Numbered from the stretch's first letter, positions 38,615 to 48,510 are shown. The stretch: DNA of 64,000 nucleotides from Streptomyces aurantiogriseus (GCF_014649375.1 NZ_BMSX01000027.1:1-64000), one strand, 5' to 3'. Notes: generated by a model not told the origin, from the sequence alone. Translations and numbers: made by a program.

Positions 38615-40381
38615 CTAGGTTCTGACATACGGGACGCCCTTGGCGTCGAGCAGTGCCCCCACTCGGGCGACATGCCTGCGGTGGACCGCGCACATCAGCA
38701 GTTCCTGGGCCCGAGAGCCAGCCACGTAGAGGACGCGCCGGGCCTCGGTGTCATGACCGCCTTCCCAGTCGTCGAGGACTGTTCGCTCCGTGATGCGATC
38801 TACGCGTAGCTTCTCCGGCAGGACGAGCACCACGCCGGGGAACTCCATGCCTTTGACACCGTGCACGGTGGAGAAGCGGATCATTGGGCTGTTGCCGAAG
38901 CTGGCGACGCTTGTCCAAGCCCCATCCGACGGAGCCTTGAACAGCTTGCCGAGGTCGCTGGAACTGGGAGGTGCCACGTCGCCCCAGTCCGCGGTCTTCA
39001 TGAAGTCGCGAACCTCGGCGGCGAACTTCTGTTTGGCCTGGCCCTCGGCATCGAGACTGATCGCCATCCGGACCGCAAACGCCTCCAGCCAGCGCTGCTC
39101 GACCCCTGCTTGCTCGCACAACGCATCGAAGCTGTGGTGCTCCGTCCTCTGGTTCACTGTGATGGCTGCCAGAACAGCACGCTGTACCTGATCCACTGCT
39201 TTCCGACGAGTCTTCGGATCGGTCTCCCGCGACCTGAGCTTCAGCCCGGCGCTGGCGATGGCGAGGACTCGGCTGCTTCCCACGCTTTCGGGGCTCACCA
39301 CGCCGGCCGCCTTCATACCGTGGACCTCGGCGTGCGACAGGAGCATCAAATCGTCTGCGGTCAGCTTGTACTGTTCAGCAACGTCCAGAGCAGCGGGCAC
39401 GATCTGGTCGAGAGACGAGAACTCGATCAAGTGCACCGGAGTTTGGACGATGGAGTTGTCGCCCCGAGCTGTCTCGACGAACTGCCCGGACCTCAACGCA
39501 CTGTTGAACGCACAAATGGCTGGCGAGCTGCGCCAGTTATCTCTCAGCTCCAGCGGGCCGGGCAGGCTGGTGGCGAACTCCTGAACGGCGGCAGGTGTGG
39601 CGCTGCGGAACTCGTAGATCGACTGGTCGATGTCGCCGACCATCACAACGTGCACTCCGCAGTCGCGGAGAAACTCCAGGATGCGCAGCTCCTCGCGACC
39701 GCAGTCCTGCGCCTCGTCGACAATCACCTCAGCGAAGCGTGACCGCAACAGCGGAGCGAGGATGGCCCGACCCTCGGCGCTGCCGATCCAGAATTCAGCC
39801 AGCACGCGTGCGGCTGCACAACTGACCGTACCTGCTCGCAGGAGGCGTCCAAAGATATAGGCCGCATTGGCCTCCGCCTCTTGCTTACGCTCCGCAAGCA
39901 TCGTGTGAGCATCCGCATCGCCGAAATCTCGCGGCACTCGGCTCAGATTGAGGTGAGCCCGACCATCTGGGTCAAAGTCGAACCAGCTGAATTCCAGGTC
40001 TTTGGTTCTCCCCATGTCGCGAAGGCGGAAGCTCGTGCTGGGCACGTCCCGCCAAGACTGCACATAGTTTGGCTTCTGCTGGTACGCCTTGACGTACAGC
40101 GGAGTCACGATGAAGCGGTGAATGAAGGCGTCAAACGTGCCTACGAAATGTGGCGCCTCCAAAGCTTCAGTCTGGTCCCCACACCGTTGCCGCACTTCGT
40201 CCACGGCCGTGTTGGTGAACGAGATGAGAGCGACGCCTCGGCGATTTTCCTTGGCAGTCCGCTTCAGGAACCTGGCGACCATGGCGCGGGTCTTACCTGC
40301 TCCGGGACAGGCGACAGCGAACAGGCTCTCCTCCGCGTCAACGAGCGCTTGCTGGTCCTCGGTCAAGATCACGGTGCTCAA
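38615..40381 (-). CDS. gajB: UvrD/PcrA-like superfamily 1 helicase, Gabija GajB-like
   Basis: A 588-residue SF1A helicase. Motifs: Walker A CPGAGKT at 25-31, SFTNTAVDEVRQR (Ia), VDEAQDCG (II), VGDIDQSIYEFR (III), NWRSSPAI (IV), STVHGVKGMEF (V) and LYVAGSRAQELL (VI). The start is TTG 40381, overlapping the stop of the OLD nuclease gene (TTGA). The OLD ATPase-TOPRIM plus UvrD pair is the composition of Gabija anti-phage systems and of class 2 OLD loci. In Gabija the helicase binds the GajA tetramer and the complex cleaves invading DNA when nucleotides are depleted. The stop codon lies in the CTAG duplicated by the adjacent IS. Confidence 0.85.
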   Translation of the reverse strand: MSTVILTEDQQALVDAEESLFAVACPGAGKTRAMVARFLKRTAKENRRGVALISFTNTAVDEVRQRCGDQTEALEAPHFVGTFDAFIHRFIVTPLYVKAYQQKPNYVQSWRDVPSTSFRLRDMGRTKDLEFSWFDFDPDGRAHLNLSRVPRDFGDADAHTMLAERKQEAEANAAYIFGRLLRAGTVSCAAARVLAEFWIGSAEGRAILAPLLRSRFAEVIVDEAQDCGREELRILEFLRDCGVHVVMVGDIDQSIYEFRSATPAAVQEFATSLPGPLELRDNWRSSPAICAFNSALRSGQFVETARGDNSIVQTPVHLIEFSSLDQIVPAALDVAEQYKLTADDLMLLSHAEVHGMKAAGVVSPESVGSSRVLAIASAGLKLRSRETDPKTRRKAVDQVQRAVLAAITVNQRTEHHSFDALCEQAGVEQRWLEAFAVRMAISLDAEGQAKQKFAAEVRDFMKTADWGDVAPPSSSDLGKLFKAPSDGAWTSVASFGNSPMIRFSTVHGVKGMEFPGVVLVLPEKLRVDRITERTVLDDWEGGHDTEARRVLYVAGSRAQELLMCAVHRRHVARVGALLDAKGVPYVRT

Positions 40382-42357
40382 CCTTCACCGCCCGTCGTGT
40401 CCTCCAAGACGCCGCGGATGGCGTTTGCCAGGTACTGAGGCGCCTCGAAGGCCGCACCGCTCTGGATCGCGAGGGCCACGTCGTGTGCGAACTCGCCCTT
40501 GCTGATGAATTTGTCGTACTTGCAAAGCTTCTGGTAGAAGCCAAAAGCCGGACCCTTGTTATGCCCCAGGATATCTTCCCAGTGGTGCTCCGACTTGCGG
40601 TGTTGCTTCAAATAGGCTGCCTTGAGTACTGGTTCGTTTACCTTTGCGGCAAGCAGGTCAGCTTCGAGTGTGTGGGGAGCCTCGGCGACGATCAGGTGGT
40701 CAGCAGCACCCATGGCTGAGGCATGGGCAGTGAGTAGTTCTTTCCGGTTGCTCACCTTGGTTCGATTGGCAGCGCGGTCCTCCGCCTCATCGCCCTGTTC
40801 AGCAGTTTGTGCTTCAGAGTCACTCTCAGGTTGCCGTTCGGCCTGCTGGCCATCCTTCGTCTTCGGCTTCTTGGGCAGCTCGGGATCCGGGTCGCGGTCG
40901 GTCACGACCGTCAGCTGATCGATCAGCCGGCAGCCGTTGACCGTCGAGAGCAGCAAGGTGATGTACGGAGCGAAGTCGACGCTGCCGACATTGATGATCG
41001 TGACGCCGTGGAAGTCACGGCGTTGCTTCGCCTGTTCCGCACCCTTGAAGACGCAGTGCCGGGCGATGACCGGGAGGAGGACCGCCTCCGCGATGCCTTC
41101 GACGAGGATGACGCGGCGAGCGAAGAGCAAGCCCGCGCGGGTGGCATCCAGGTACTGGTTGATCTTCCGCCGCTCGTCGTCAGTGAGGGCGAGCTTGGCC
41201 AGCGGCAGCGACTGGGTCTTCCGGCGAAGGACTTCTCTGTCGTGCCCCTCTTCGTCCTGGACCGTCTCTTTGTCCACGCGCGTGCGCAGGGCCACAACGT
41301 TCTCGATGCCCACACTGCTGGCCAGATTCGGCGAGTGTGTGGTCGCGATGACCTGTATGCGCCCCGCCGGCCCCTTCGTGTCGTCCCGCGGAGAGGCTTC
41401 AGCCTGCTCCCGCAAGTAGTCCAGGAGCACTGCCTGGAGCTGCGGGTGAAGATGAGCCTCGGGCTCCTCGACGAGGAACAGCGTCAGCTCGGCAACCTGC
41501 GCCTTGCGCAACTCCAGGATGACGGTCGCGATGAACAGCAGATTGGCGTAGCCCAGACCCGACTCAGCGAGATCGGCTGGTTCGATCCCGGCTTCGGCCA
41601 TCTTTACGCGGAGGCTCCGCGCGAGCCGGTGCAGCTCGTACTCGGCAAACGTGACCTCGACGGTCTGGCCCCGCACTGAGTCGGTGAGCTCGCCGAGATG
41701 GACCTGTATCTCACTGGTCGTTGAGGTCAGGACGTTGTGGTCTTTGAGTTTCGTCAGCGAGTCGTTGGCGCTCGCACGGAACTCTTCCTGTTCCTCTTCG
41801 CTGGTGAGATACCGGATGATCCGCAACAGCCGGCTACCGTCGGACGAGTCGAGCTCCCGCTGGGCGTCGCGCAACGGAGCCAGGTAGACGTGTCCTATCT
41901 GCTCGCGCTTCTCCTGCTCGGCGTCTGGGCCACCGACGGGCCCGGCCGTCACACTGGGCCGCATCTGCTGCCGGGCCGGGTCCTTCTTGTAGGTCGTGGT
42001 GTAGATCGCTTGGTGCGTGTCAACGTCGAGCGAGGCGATGTAGTGAGCCCGCTGTATCGCCGTCAGCCCGTCGTAGGCGGCTTGGAACTCAGCCTCCTGC
42101 GCTTCCCGGCCCCGCGACAGATCGGACTCGTCGAACCACCTTGTGCTACGGCGGTTCAGGGGCGTGGTGGCCAGCCGCAATGATTCGATGACGTTGGACT
42201 TGCCGGAGTTGTTCTCACCGACGAGGAGGGTGATACCCGGCCGGAACTCGACCGCTACGTCGTAGCAAGACCGGAAGTTCTTTATCCCTAGCTTGGACAA
42301 GTACATGCCGGCTTCCGGCTGTTCCTGACTCTGGCTCTCGCTCTGACTCACCAACAC
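40378..42357 (-). CDS. gajA: OLD-family ATPase-TOPRIM endonuclease, Gabija GajA-like
   Basis: A 659-residue protein. N-terminal ABC-type ATPase: Walker A GENNSGKS at 47-54 and Walker B FLVEEPEAHLHPQ, followed by THSPNLAS. The C-terminal TOPRIM domain shows RVILVEGIAEAVLLP (catalytic Glu) and VVTDRDPD (DxD), then helical tail segments. A highly charged insert of about 45 residues follows the DxD inside the TOPRIM half, and makes it longer than the roughly 580 residues of typical GajA. The start is GTG 42357; ATG 42306 at MYLSKLGIKNF is a good alternative. It probably cleaves phage DNA with the coupled helicase. Family confidence is high; the Gabija label rests on gene order. Confidence 0.85.
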   Translation of the reverse strand: MLVSQSESQSQEQPEAGMYLSKLGIKNFRSCYDVAVEFRPGITLLVGENNSGKSNVIESLRLATTPLNRRSTRWFDESDLSRGREAQEAEFQAAYDGLTAIQRAHYIASLDVDTHQAIYTTTYKKDPARQQMRPSVTAGPVGGPDAEQEKREQIGHVYLAPLRDAQRELDSSDGSRLLRIIRYLTSEEEQEEFRASANDSLTKLKDHNVLTSTTSEIQVHLGELTDSVRGQTVEVTFAEYELHRLARSLRVKMAEAGIEPADLAESGLGYANLLFIATVILELRKAQVAELTLFLVEEPEAHLHPQLQAVLLDYLREQAEASPRDDTKGPAGRIQVIATTHSPNLASSVGIENVVALRTRVDKETVQDEEGHDREVLRRKTQSLPLAKLALTDDERRKINQYLDATRAGLLFARRVILVEGIAEAVLLPVIARHCVFKGAEQAKQRRDFHGVTIINVGSVDFAPYITLLLSTVNGCRLIDQLTVVTDRDPDPELPKKPKTKDGQQAERQPESDSEAQTAEQGDEAEDRAANRTKVSNRKELLTAHASAMGAADHLIVAEAPHTLEADLLAAKVNEPVLKAAYLKQHRKSEHHWEDILGHNKGPAFGFYQKLCKYDKFISKGEFAHDVALAIQSGAAFEAPQYLANAIRGVLEDTTGGEG

Positions 42358-42734
42358 GTCCCCGTAAATTCACGCCTGCCGCTTTATGTAAAAGCGAACA
42401 TCTACACCATGCGTCGCATAGGCCAACACTTGCGCACTTTGGCACACGATCCTCAAGACGTGTAAGTAGACTAGCCAGTAACACAGCGTGTTCTTCGCCA
42501 CGTTGAGTGGCGAGGACCTCGCTGCATCCCGAGTTGGGGCCCAACTGGGCGCTTAACGCCTGAGTGTTGGGCCTGTCCAAGAGGGGGCTCGCGCTTGTTC
42601 AGCTGTCGAACCTTCGCGTCAGCCGAGCAACTCGCCCTGAACAACGGCCCCACCGCGTACGAGAGTTGGCTGCGTCTGACCACTCCGCGCTCGGCTCCGC
42701 CGAATTTGATGCTCCTTTAGTGCTCGCAACACGG
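42358..42734. other. Upstream region of the OLD/helicase pair, no gene seen
   Basis: About 380 bp that should contain the promoter of the Gabija-like operon. The stretch nearest the gene is relatively AT-rich. Short frames exist but none is supported. Confidence 0.4.
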
Positions 42735-42858
42735 TCATGACGCGGGCTTGCTGAGGCGCCGCCAGCAGATGAGGTTGCAGGCCAGGGATACGAATGCGTC
42801 GTGGAGTTCGGTGCGGCGTTCCCATCGGCCGAAGCACAGCCCAGTGGCCACGTCGGCG
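42735..42858 (-). pseudogene. C-terminal remnant of an IS5-type transposase
   Basis: About 35 codons read WERRTELHDAFVSLACNLICWRRL before a stop at 42735-42737. This is the usual end of small IS5-family transposases of actinobacteria (a conserved ...FxxxxxLACxLICWRRL tail). No catalytic part, upstream frame or terminal repeats remain. It marks an old insertion between the defence genes and the feo operon. Confidence 0.65.
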
Positions 42859-42921
42859 TAGTCAGGGGGACGCCCCGTGGCTGCCGTATCAATCGCTGGG
42901 GTCCGGGACGGTCCGGGACGC

Positions 42922-43476
42922 TCATTGGTCGGCCGGTTTCACCAGTGAGGCGATGTTCCGGACTCCCAGCAGACCGGGCTGGCGTCGGCGCAGTTGGCGC
43001 TCCAGACGCTGATGCAGCGTGAACCAGGAGGCAGGGCAGCCGCGGCAAGCGCCGCCGAGGCGGACGGTGACGACGCCGTCGCGTACGCCGACGAGGTCGA
43101 TCGTGCCGCCATGGGATCGGGCGAAGTCACCCACCTGTCCGGCGAGGACCTCTCGTGCCGCGCCGTACAGCAGCCTGTCGTCATGCCGGTGGTCCGGACC
43201 GGCGGCCGGGATCCATCCCGCATGGTCGTCGAGGGCGGCATGCAGCGCGGTGCGGACCCGGGCGCCCTCCTCTCGCCAGGTGCGGTCCGCGCCGAGACAG
43301 GTGACGACGGCCGTGAATTCCAACGTGATCCGGGCGAGGGTGCCGTCGGCCAGCAGGGCAGCCAGAGGTGCGGGCACCTCGGCGAGTGGGCCGATGGTGG
43401 TGAGGGTTCCAGCGGGGACGATCCAGCGCAGCCGATCGGGTCGGCCGGGGACTTGTTGGGGGTGTATGGGGATCAT
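42922..43476 (-). CDS. NifU-like C-terminal domain protein, third gene of the feo operon
   Basis: A 184-residue protein. The C-terminal part (about 110-184) is a NifU/Nfu fold with the CxxC motif GACRGCPAS, which binds a transient Fe-S cluster. The N-terminal part is unassigned. It begins at ATG 43476, nine bases after the feoB stop, and is on the same strand, in the position that FeoC occupies in other operons. A function in Fe-S assembly from imported ferrous iron, or in FeoB regulation, is inferred. Confidence 0.8.
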   Translation of the reverse strand: MIPIHPQQVPGRPDRLRWIVPAGTLTTIGPLAEVPAPLAALLADGTLARITLEFTAVVTCLGADRTWREEGARVRTALHAALDDHAGWIPAAGPDHRHDDRLLYGAAREVLAGQVGDFARSHGGTIDLVGVRDGVVTVRLGGACRGCPASWFTLHQRLERQLRRRQPGLLGVRNIASLVKPADQ

Positions 43477-43485
43477 CAGGTCTGC

Positions 43486-45435
43486 TCACCCGCCCAGCAG
43501 GACGGTGGCCGTTCGAGCCAGATAGGCCATCAGCCAGGCCAGGACCGTCAGGTAGGTGAAGGCGATCGTCGGCCATCTCCAAGTGCCGGTCTCGCGGCGC
43601 AGGACCGCCACCGTGGCCATGCACTGCAGCGCGTACACGAAGTAGATCAGCAGCGCGGCGATGGTGGGCGCCGTGAACACCGGCTCGCCGGCGCGCGGCC
43701 CGTCAGAGTAGGTCATGGCCCCCAGCGCCCGCGCCGGCTGTTCGGGGTCCTCGGCGGATGCGACCTGTCCGAGGGTGGCGACGAAGGTCTCGCGGGCGGC
43801 CTGGGCGGACAGTACGCCGACGTTGATGCGCCAGTCGAAGCCCAGCGGGTCGAAGACGGGGGCGACCAGTCGGCCCAGGTCGGCGGCGTAGCTGTGGTCG
43901 ACGGTGTAGGCGGACACGGCGACGGAGTCGGTGGTGTCAACGCCGGCCGCGCGCAGCTGCGCGTCCGTGTGCAGGGGCAGGTTCAGCAGCAGCCACAGCA
44001 CGACGCTGGTGGCGATGATGACGGTCGAGCACTTGTGCAGGAAGGCGCGCGCGGAGGACCACATCGCCACCAGCACCGCACGCGGGGCGGGCAGCCGGTA
44101 GGGCGGCAGCTCCATGAAGAACGGCATCGCCTGCCCGCGGCGGTCCCCGATCGTCTTGAACACCCAGGCGGCCAGCATCGCCGAGACCGCGCCCAGCAGG
44201 TACAGGCCGAACATGACCAGGCCCTGCGCGCCGAACGGGCCGACCGTGACGGAGGGGTCGATCAGCAGGCCGATGAGCAGCACGTAGACCGGCAGCCGCG
44301 CCGAGCAGGTCATCAGCGGGGCGGCCATCATCGTGGCCAGGCGGTCCCGGGCCGAGGGCAGGGTGCGGGTGGCCATGATGCCGGGGATCGCGCAGGCGAA
44401 CGACGACAGCAGCGCCACGAAGGCCCGGCCCTCCAGACCGAAGCGGGCCATCACCCGGTCCATCAGGAAGGCCGCTCGCGCCATGTATCCCACGCCCTCC
44501 AGCAGAGCCAGGAGCAGGAACAGCAGCACGATCTGCGGGACGAACACCAGCACGCCGCCGACACCGCCGATGAGGGCATCGCCCAGCAGCCCGGACAGCC
44601 ACGGACTGCTGACGTGGGCGTCGACCTGGCCCGACAGCCATGTGAACAGCGACTCCAACCCGTCCTGCAACGGGGCGGCCAGGGTGAAGACGGTCTGGAA
44701 GAACAGCATCATCACCGCGAAGAAGACCGCTGTTCCCCACAGCGGATGCAGCAGCACCGCATCGATGCGCTGGGTGACCCGATGGCGCTCCGGGGGCCGG
44801 TAGCCGGCGAAGGCGAGGACCGACTCCGCCCAGGCGTCCCGCTCTCCCGGCTCGGTGGGCGGTGGCACAGCCGGAGCAGGCCAAGCGCGCCACGTGGTGA
44901 GCTGCTCGCGCAACTGCCCGATGCCCACCCCACGGTGGCCGACCACGGGCAGCACCAGCACGCCGAGCGCCTGCCTCAACGCGTCGATATCCAGGCGGCC
45001 CTGACGGCGGGCCAGTTCGTCGGTGAAGGTCACCACGACACAGGCCGGCAGCCCGCGGGCCAGGACCTGGGCGACGAACCCGAGGGAGCGCCGCAGCGTG
45101 GTGGCGTCCGCCACGACCAGCAGCGCGTCCGGCCGGTCGGCGCCCTCGAGTCGTCCGTCCAGCACGTCGACCGTGATCTGCTCGTCCGGGCTGATCGGCT
45201 CCAGGCCATAGGTGCCCGGCAGGTCCTCGACCAAGTGCCGGTGCCGGCCGGTCCGGGCGGTCCCGACGTAGCGGGACACGGTCACCCCGGGGTAGTTGCC
45301 GGTCTTGGCATGCAGGCCCGTAAGGCCGTTGAAGACGCTGGTCTTGCCCGAGTTGGGGGCGCCGACCAGGGCGATCCGCGGCGCCTCGGTGAGGGTCGCG
45401 TCCGCGCCGCCCTCGTCGTGGCAGCTCGCGCTCAC
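43486..45435 (-). CDS. feoB: Ferrous iron transporter FeoB
   Basis: A 649-residue Fe(II) transporter. The N-terminal G domain has GAPNSGKTSVFNGLTG (G1), a LPGTYGL switch II and a TFTD-type G4 region (VVVTFTDELARR), followed by a membrane domain of 8-10 helices with Gate motifs (SSFACAIPGIMATRTLP and SARLPVYVLLIGL). The start is GTG 45435, overlapping feoA by four bases. It imports ferrous iron, which is the available form under the low-oxygen conditions this island serves, and would feed the Fe-S and haem enzymes of the nar operons. It is shorter than E. coli FeoB, mainly in the G domain spacer. Confidence 0.93.
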   Translation of the reverse strand: MSASCHDEGGADATLTEAPRIALVGAPNSGKTSVFNGLTGLHAKTGNYPGVTVSRYVGTARTGRHRHLVEDLPGTYGLEPISPDEQITVDVLDGRLEGADRPDALLVVADATTLRRSLGFVAQVLARGLPACVVVTFTDELARRQGRLDIDALRQALGVLVLPVVGHRGVGIGQLREQLTTWRAWPAPAVPPPTEPGERDAWAESVLAFAGYRPPERHRVTQRIDAVLLHPLWGTAVFFAVMMLFFQTVFTLAAPLQDGLESLFTWLSGQVDAHVSSPWLSGLLGDALIGGVGGVLVFVPQIVLLFLLLALLEGVGYMARAAFLMDRVMARFGLEGRAFVALLSSFACAIPGIMATRTLPSARDRLATMMAAPLMTCSARLPVYVLLIGLLIDPSVTVGPFGAQGLVMFGLYLLGAVSAMLAAWVFKTIGDRRGQAMPFFMELPPYRLPAPRAVLVAMWSSARAFLHKCSTVIIATSVVLWLLLNLPLHTDAQLRAAGVDTTDSVAVSAYTVDHSYAADLGRLVAPVFDPLGFDWRINVGVLSAQAARETFVATLGQVASAEDPEQPARALGAMTYSDGPRAGEPVFTAPTIAALLIYFVYALQCMATVAVLRRETGTWRWPTIAFTYLTVLAWLMAYLARTATVLLGG

Positions 45436-45737
45436 CGCTCCGCCTCGGTCACGTGCACGCACTCCGCCTGCGCGCGGCGCAGGCACACCTCGTAGTCCCT
45501 GACCCGGTAGAGGACCGGCTCACGCAGTGGCGCCCGGCGTACCACCTCCACGACCGCTCCAGGGGTGAAGCGGAGGTCGTGCAATCGGCGGGCGACAGTG
45601 AGCTCCCCGTCAGCGACGACGCAGAGCACGACGGCTCGGGCACCGGGTGCCAGATCCGCCAGAGAGAGCGGTACGGCATCGATGACGGTGGTCCCCCGGC
45701 CGCCTGCTTCCTCGAACACCCCATCAGTGCCACTCAT
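45432..45737 (-). CDS. feoA: FeoA-type SH3-domain protein
   Basis: A 101-residue small protein with the FeoA fold: VPLSLADLAPGARAVV, a RRLHDLRFTPGAVVEVV core and YRVRDYEVCLRRAQAECVHV. FeoA binds the FeoB G domain and is needed for transport. The start is ATG 45737, which has GGAG upstream; a TTG 14 codons earlier is less likely. An iron-box-like sequence lies 56 bp upstream. Confidence 0.9.
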   Translation of the reverse strand: MSGTDGVFEEAGGRGTTVIDAVPLSLADLAPGARAVVLCVVADGELTVARRLHDLRFTPGAVVEVVRRAPLREPVLYRVRDYEVCLRRAQAECVHVTEAER

Positions 45738-45792
45738 GTGCGTCTCCACCACATCGCGCCGGGCAGATCCGCCCAGCAAAAGATCACCAACA

Positions 45793-45812
45793 AGGTGAAG
45801 TTAGCCTTACCT
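45793..45812 (-). promoter_or_regulatory. DtxR/IdeR (DmdR)-type iron box upstream of feoA
   Basis: AGGTGAAGTTAGCCTTACCT is close to the interrupted palindrome TTAGGTTAGSCTAACCTAA bound by IdeR/DtxR-family repressors. It lies at promoter distance from feoAB, so iron repression of the operon is expected. Confidence 0.65.
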
Positions 45813-46310
45813 GTGTGCGGGAGACCTGGGGCTTGTGGCCCTCAGGCATGGGCCCCTTGGCCCCATCAACCCGGACCACGTGGCCCACAGCAGCGAGCCG
45901 ACTCTCAGACGGGCGGGCGCACGTCAGGTTGAGGTACGCGACGGGATACAGAACGGTCTCGGCGGCGCGAGGTGGGGCAGCAGAAGGCTGTTGCAGCAGG
46001 CGACCAGCCCGAAGCGAAGCTTGTGGGCGGCGCCCGTGCCGCGACGCACAGCGCCCCGTCGCAGCGGTCACGGGCCGAGTTGCCGCAGGCGGGCGTAGCC
46101 GCACCATCGCCCAGCGTCCCGGGGGGCGCGTCCGGCCGCCCGGGACGGGTATGGCAGGCGGCCGGACGATGACCGAGCGGGGAGGAACACCGCTTCCAAC
46201 TGCGGCCTCTGGAAAGGAGAACGCGCAGCCAGCAGTTGGAGGCGGCGGTCCGTGGCTCCTCCCGTTCGGTTCCGGGAGACAGCATCGCTTGACCCGGGAA
46301 GGGGGTGCTC

Positions 46311-46433
46311 GGGCCGAACGGCCCCTTTTCCGCGGGCCGTAGGTCCCGCACCACGAGCGACGATCGTGACCGTCCGGCCCATCCACACCAGGCGCTTCGG
46401 ACCGGGCGCCACATCGAGAGCGGGCCGTAGCGT
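46311..46433 (+). promoter_or_regulatory. Two DosR/OsdR-like boxes and a leaderless -10 ahead of the cys genes
   Basis: GGGCCGAACGGCCC (46311-46324) and GGGCCGTAGGTCCC (46334-46347) are followed by a weaker GACCGTCCGGCCCA (about 46368-46381) and TAGCGT at 46428-46433, eight bases before ATG 46442. The TAGCGTTC sequence and its spacing to ATG are the same as before narG2. The stretch 45813-46310 between the feo iron box and these sites holds nothing I can name. Confidence 0.6.
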
Positions 46434-46441
46434 TCCCAGAC

Positions 46442-46603
46442 ATGGACAACGGCACGACCGCGGTGGCTTCGGAAGCCCACGACGAGGGGGCACGTCGACT
46501 CGTCACACGGCAGGGAGCGGCGCGATGTCATAACTCCGGGTTCCGGCACCTGTCCTGTGCCGCACGTGCGGAGGACTTCCCCTCCCCTGCCTCTTCGACG
46601 TGA
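46442..46603 (+). CDS. Small leaderless ORF (53 residues) upstream of cysE
   Basis: Starts MDNGTTAVASEAH and ends in ...SPASST. It contains two separate Cys codons and matches no family I know. The support is its start: a TAGCGT -10 lies eight bases before the ATG, exactly as at narG2, with DosR-like boxes behind. It lies 195 bp before cysE and could be a leader peptide or simply the first gene of the cys transcript. Its codon usage is not strongly gene-like toward the end. Confidence 0.4.
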   Translation: MDNGTTAVASEAHDEGARRLVTRQGAARCHNSGFRHLSCAARAEDFPSPASST

Positions 46604-46798
46604 GGCTGCACCGGCCCGCGGCGGGCTGCACGGACCGCTGGCAGGCGCCTGTGCAGCCGTCACGGCGGTGACCAACCGTCGTCGACCCCAGCCCAACACC
46701 CCTCCGCCCCGCAGCCGGCACGTCCCGTCGAGCACGGCGTGCCACCCGACACCACGCCCACCGGCTACATGCCGCGCCCGGCCCACAGAAAGACGCGC

Positions 46799-47382
46799 AT
46801 GATCCTCGAAGATCTCCGAACGGCCTGCCGCAAGGACCCGGCCCTGCACGGTGTCCACGTGGTCGAAGTCCTGCTGTACCCCGGCCTGTGGGCGATCTGG
46901 GCCCACCGGCTCGCCCACAAGCTGTACCAGCTCGGCGTGCCACTGCTGCCCCGTCTGCTGTCCCAACTCGCCCGCGCGCTGACCGGCATCGAGATCCACC
47001 CGGGTGCGGTCATCGGCCGTCGCTGCTTCATCGACCACGGCATGGGCGTCGTCATCGGCGAGACCGCAGTCCTGGGCGACGACGTGATGCTGTATCACCG
47101 CGTCACCCTGGGCGGCACCGGCTGGTGGACCGACGCGAAGGCCGCCAAGCGGCATCCCACCATCGGCGACCGGGTGGTCCTCGGCGTCGGCGCCACCGTC
47201 CTCGGCCCCGTGCACGTCGGCCACGACGCGATCGTCGGCGCGCACGCCCTGGTTCTGCGCGACGTCCCCGCCCACTCCTGCGTCCGGACCGCACATGCCG
47301 CCTCCGTCACCCATCTTCCTGACACAGCAACGACACTCCACGCCGGGGTCCTCACCCCCTCGGACGAGAAAGAAGGACGACC

Positions 47383-47386
<4 letters not shown>
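46799..47386 (+). CDS. cysE: Serine O-acetyltransferase
   Basis: A 195-residue enzyme making O-acetylserine from serine and acetyl-CoA. After a short helical N-terminal part the left-handed beta-helix hexapeptide repeats are evident: GIEIHPGAVIGRRCFIDHG, GVVIGETAVLGDDVMLYHRVTLGG, and HPTIGDRVVLGVGATVLGPVHVG. The catalytic His pair is in FIDHG and LYHRVT. ATG 46799 is chosen (GAAAG upstream); GTG 46739 and ATG 46769 in frame are alternatives. It is coupled to cysK (ATGA). Cysteine made here could supply Fe-S clusters and mycothiol during the hypoxic response. Confidence 0.9.
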
Positions 47387-48321
<935 letters not shown>

Positions 48322-48410
48322 GAGCAGCGCGCAGCTGGAAAGACCATGAACCGCGCGGATCGCGGGAGCCCACACTCTCGCCGCTTATGCGGGGTGATCC
48401 CGCTGGTCCT

Positions 48411-48426
48411 CCGGAGGCGCCTCCGG
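48411..48426. repeat. 16-bp perfect palindrome after cysK
   Basis: CCGGAGGCGCCTCCGG is self-complementary with no loop, 90 bases after the cysK stop. It could be part of a terminator or a protein site; no T-run follows. Confidence 0.4.
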
Positions 48427-48473
48427 CCGTGCGCAAGCCGAGTGCTGTGACGGGCCCACTGGACCCCTCAATC

Positions 48474-48487
48474 GGGACGTTCGGCCC
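48474..48487. promoter_or_regulatory. DosR/OsdR-like box upstream of the methyltransferase-cupin pair
   Basis: GGGACGTTCGGCCC, identical to the 14-mer at 57230-57243 before the GAPDH gene, lies 73 bp before ATG 48560. Confidence 0.6.
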
Positions 48488-48510
48488 CCGCACCCAGCCA
48501 CCCCTTCGAG

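Noticed and set aside
45815..46342. A 175-residue plus-strand frame upstream of the cys genes
   Set aside because: Low-complexity composition, no ribosome site, and it reads through the promoter boxes at 46311-46347.
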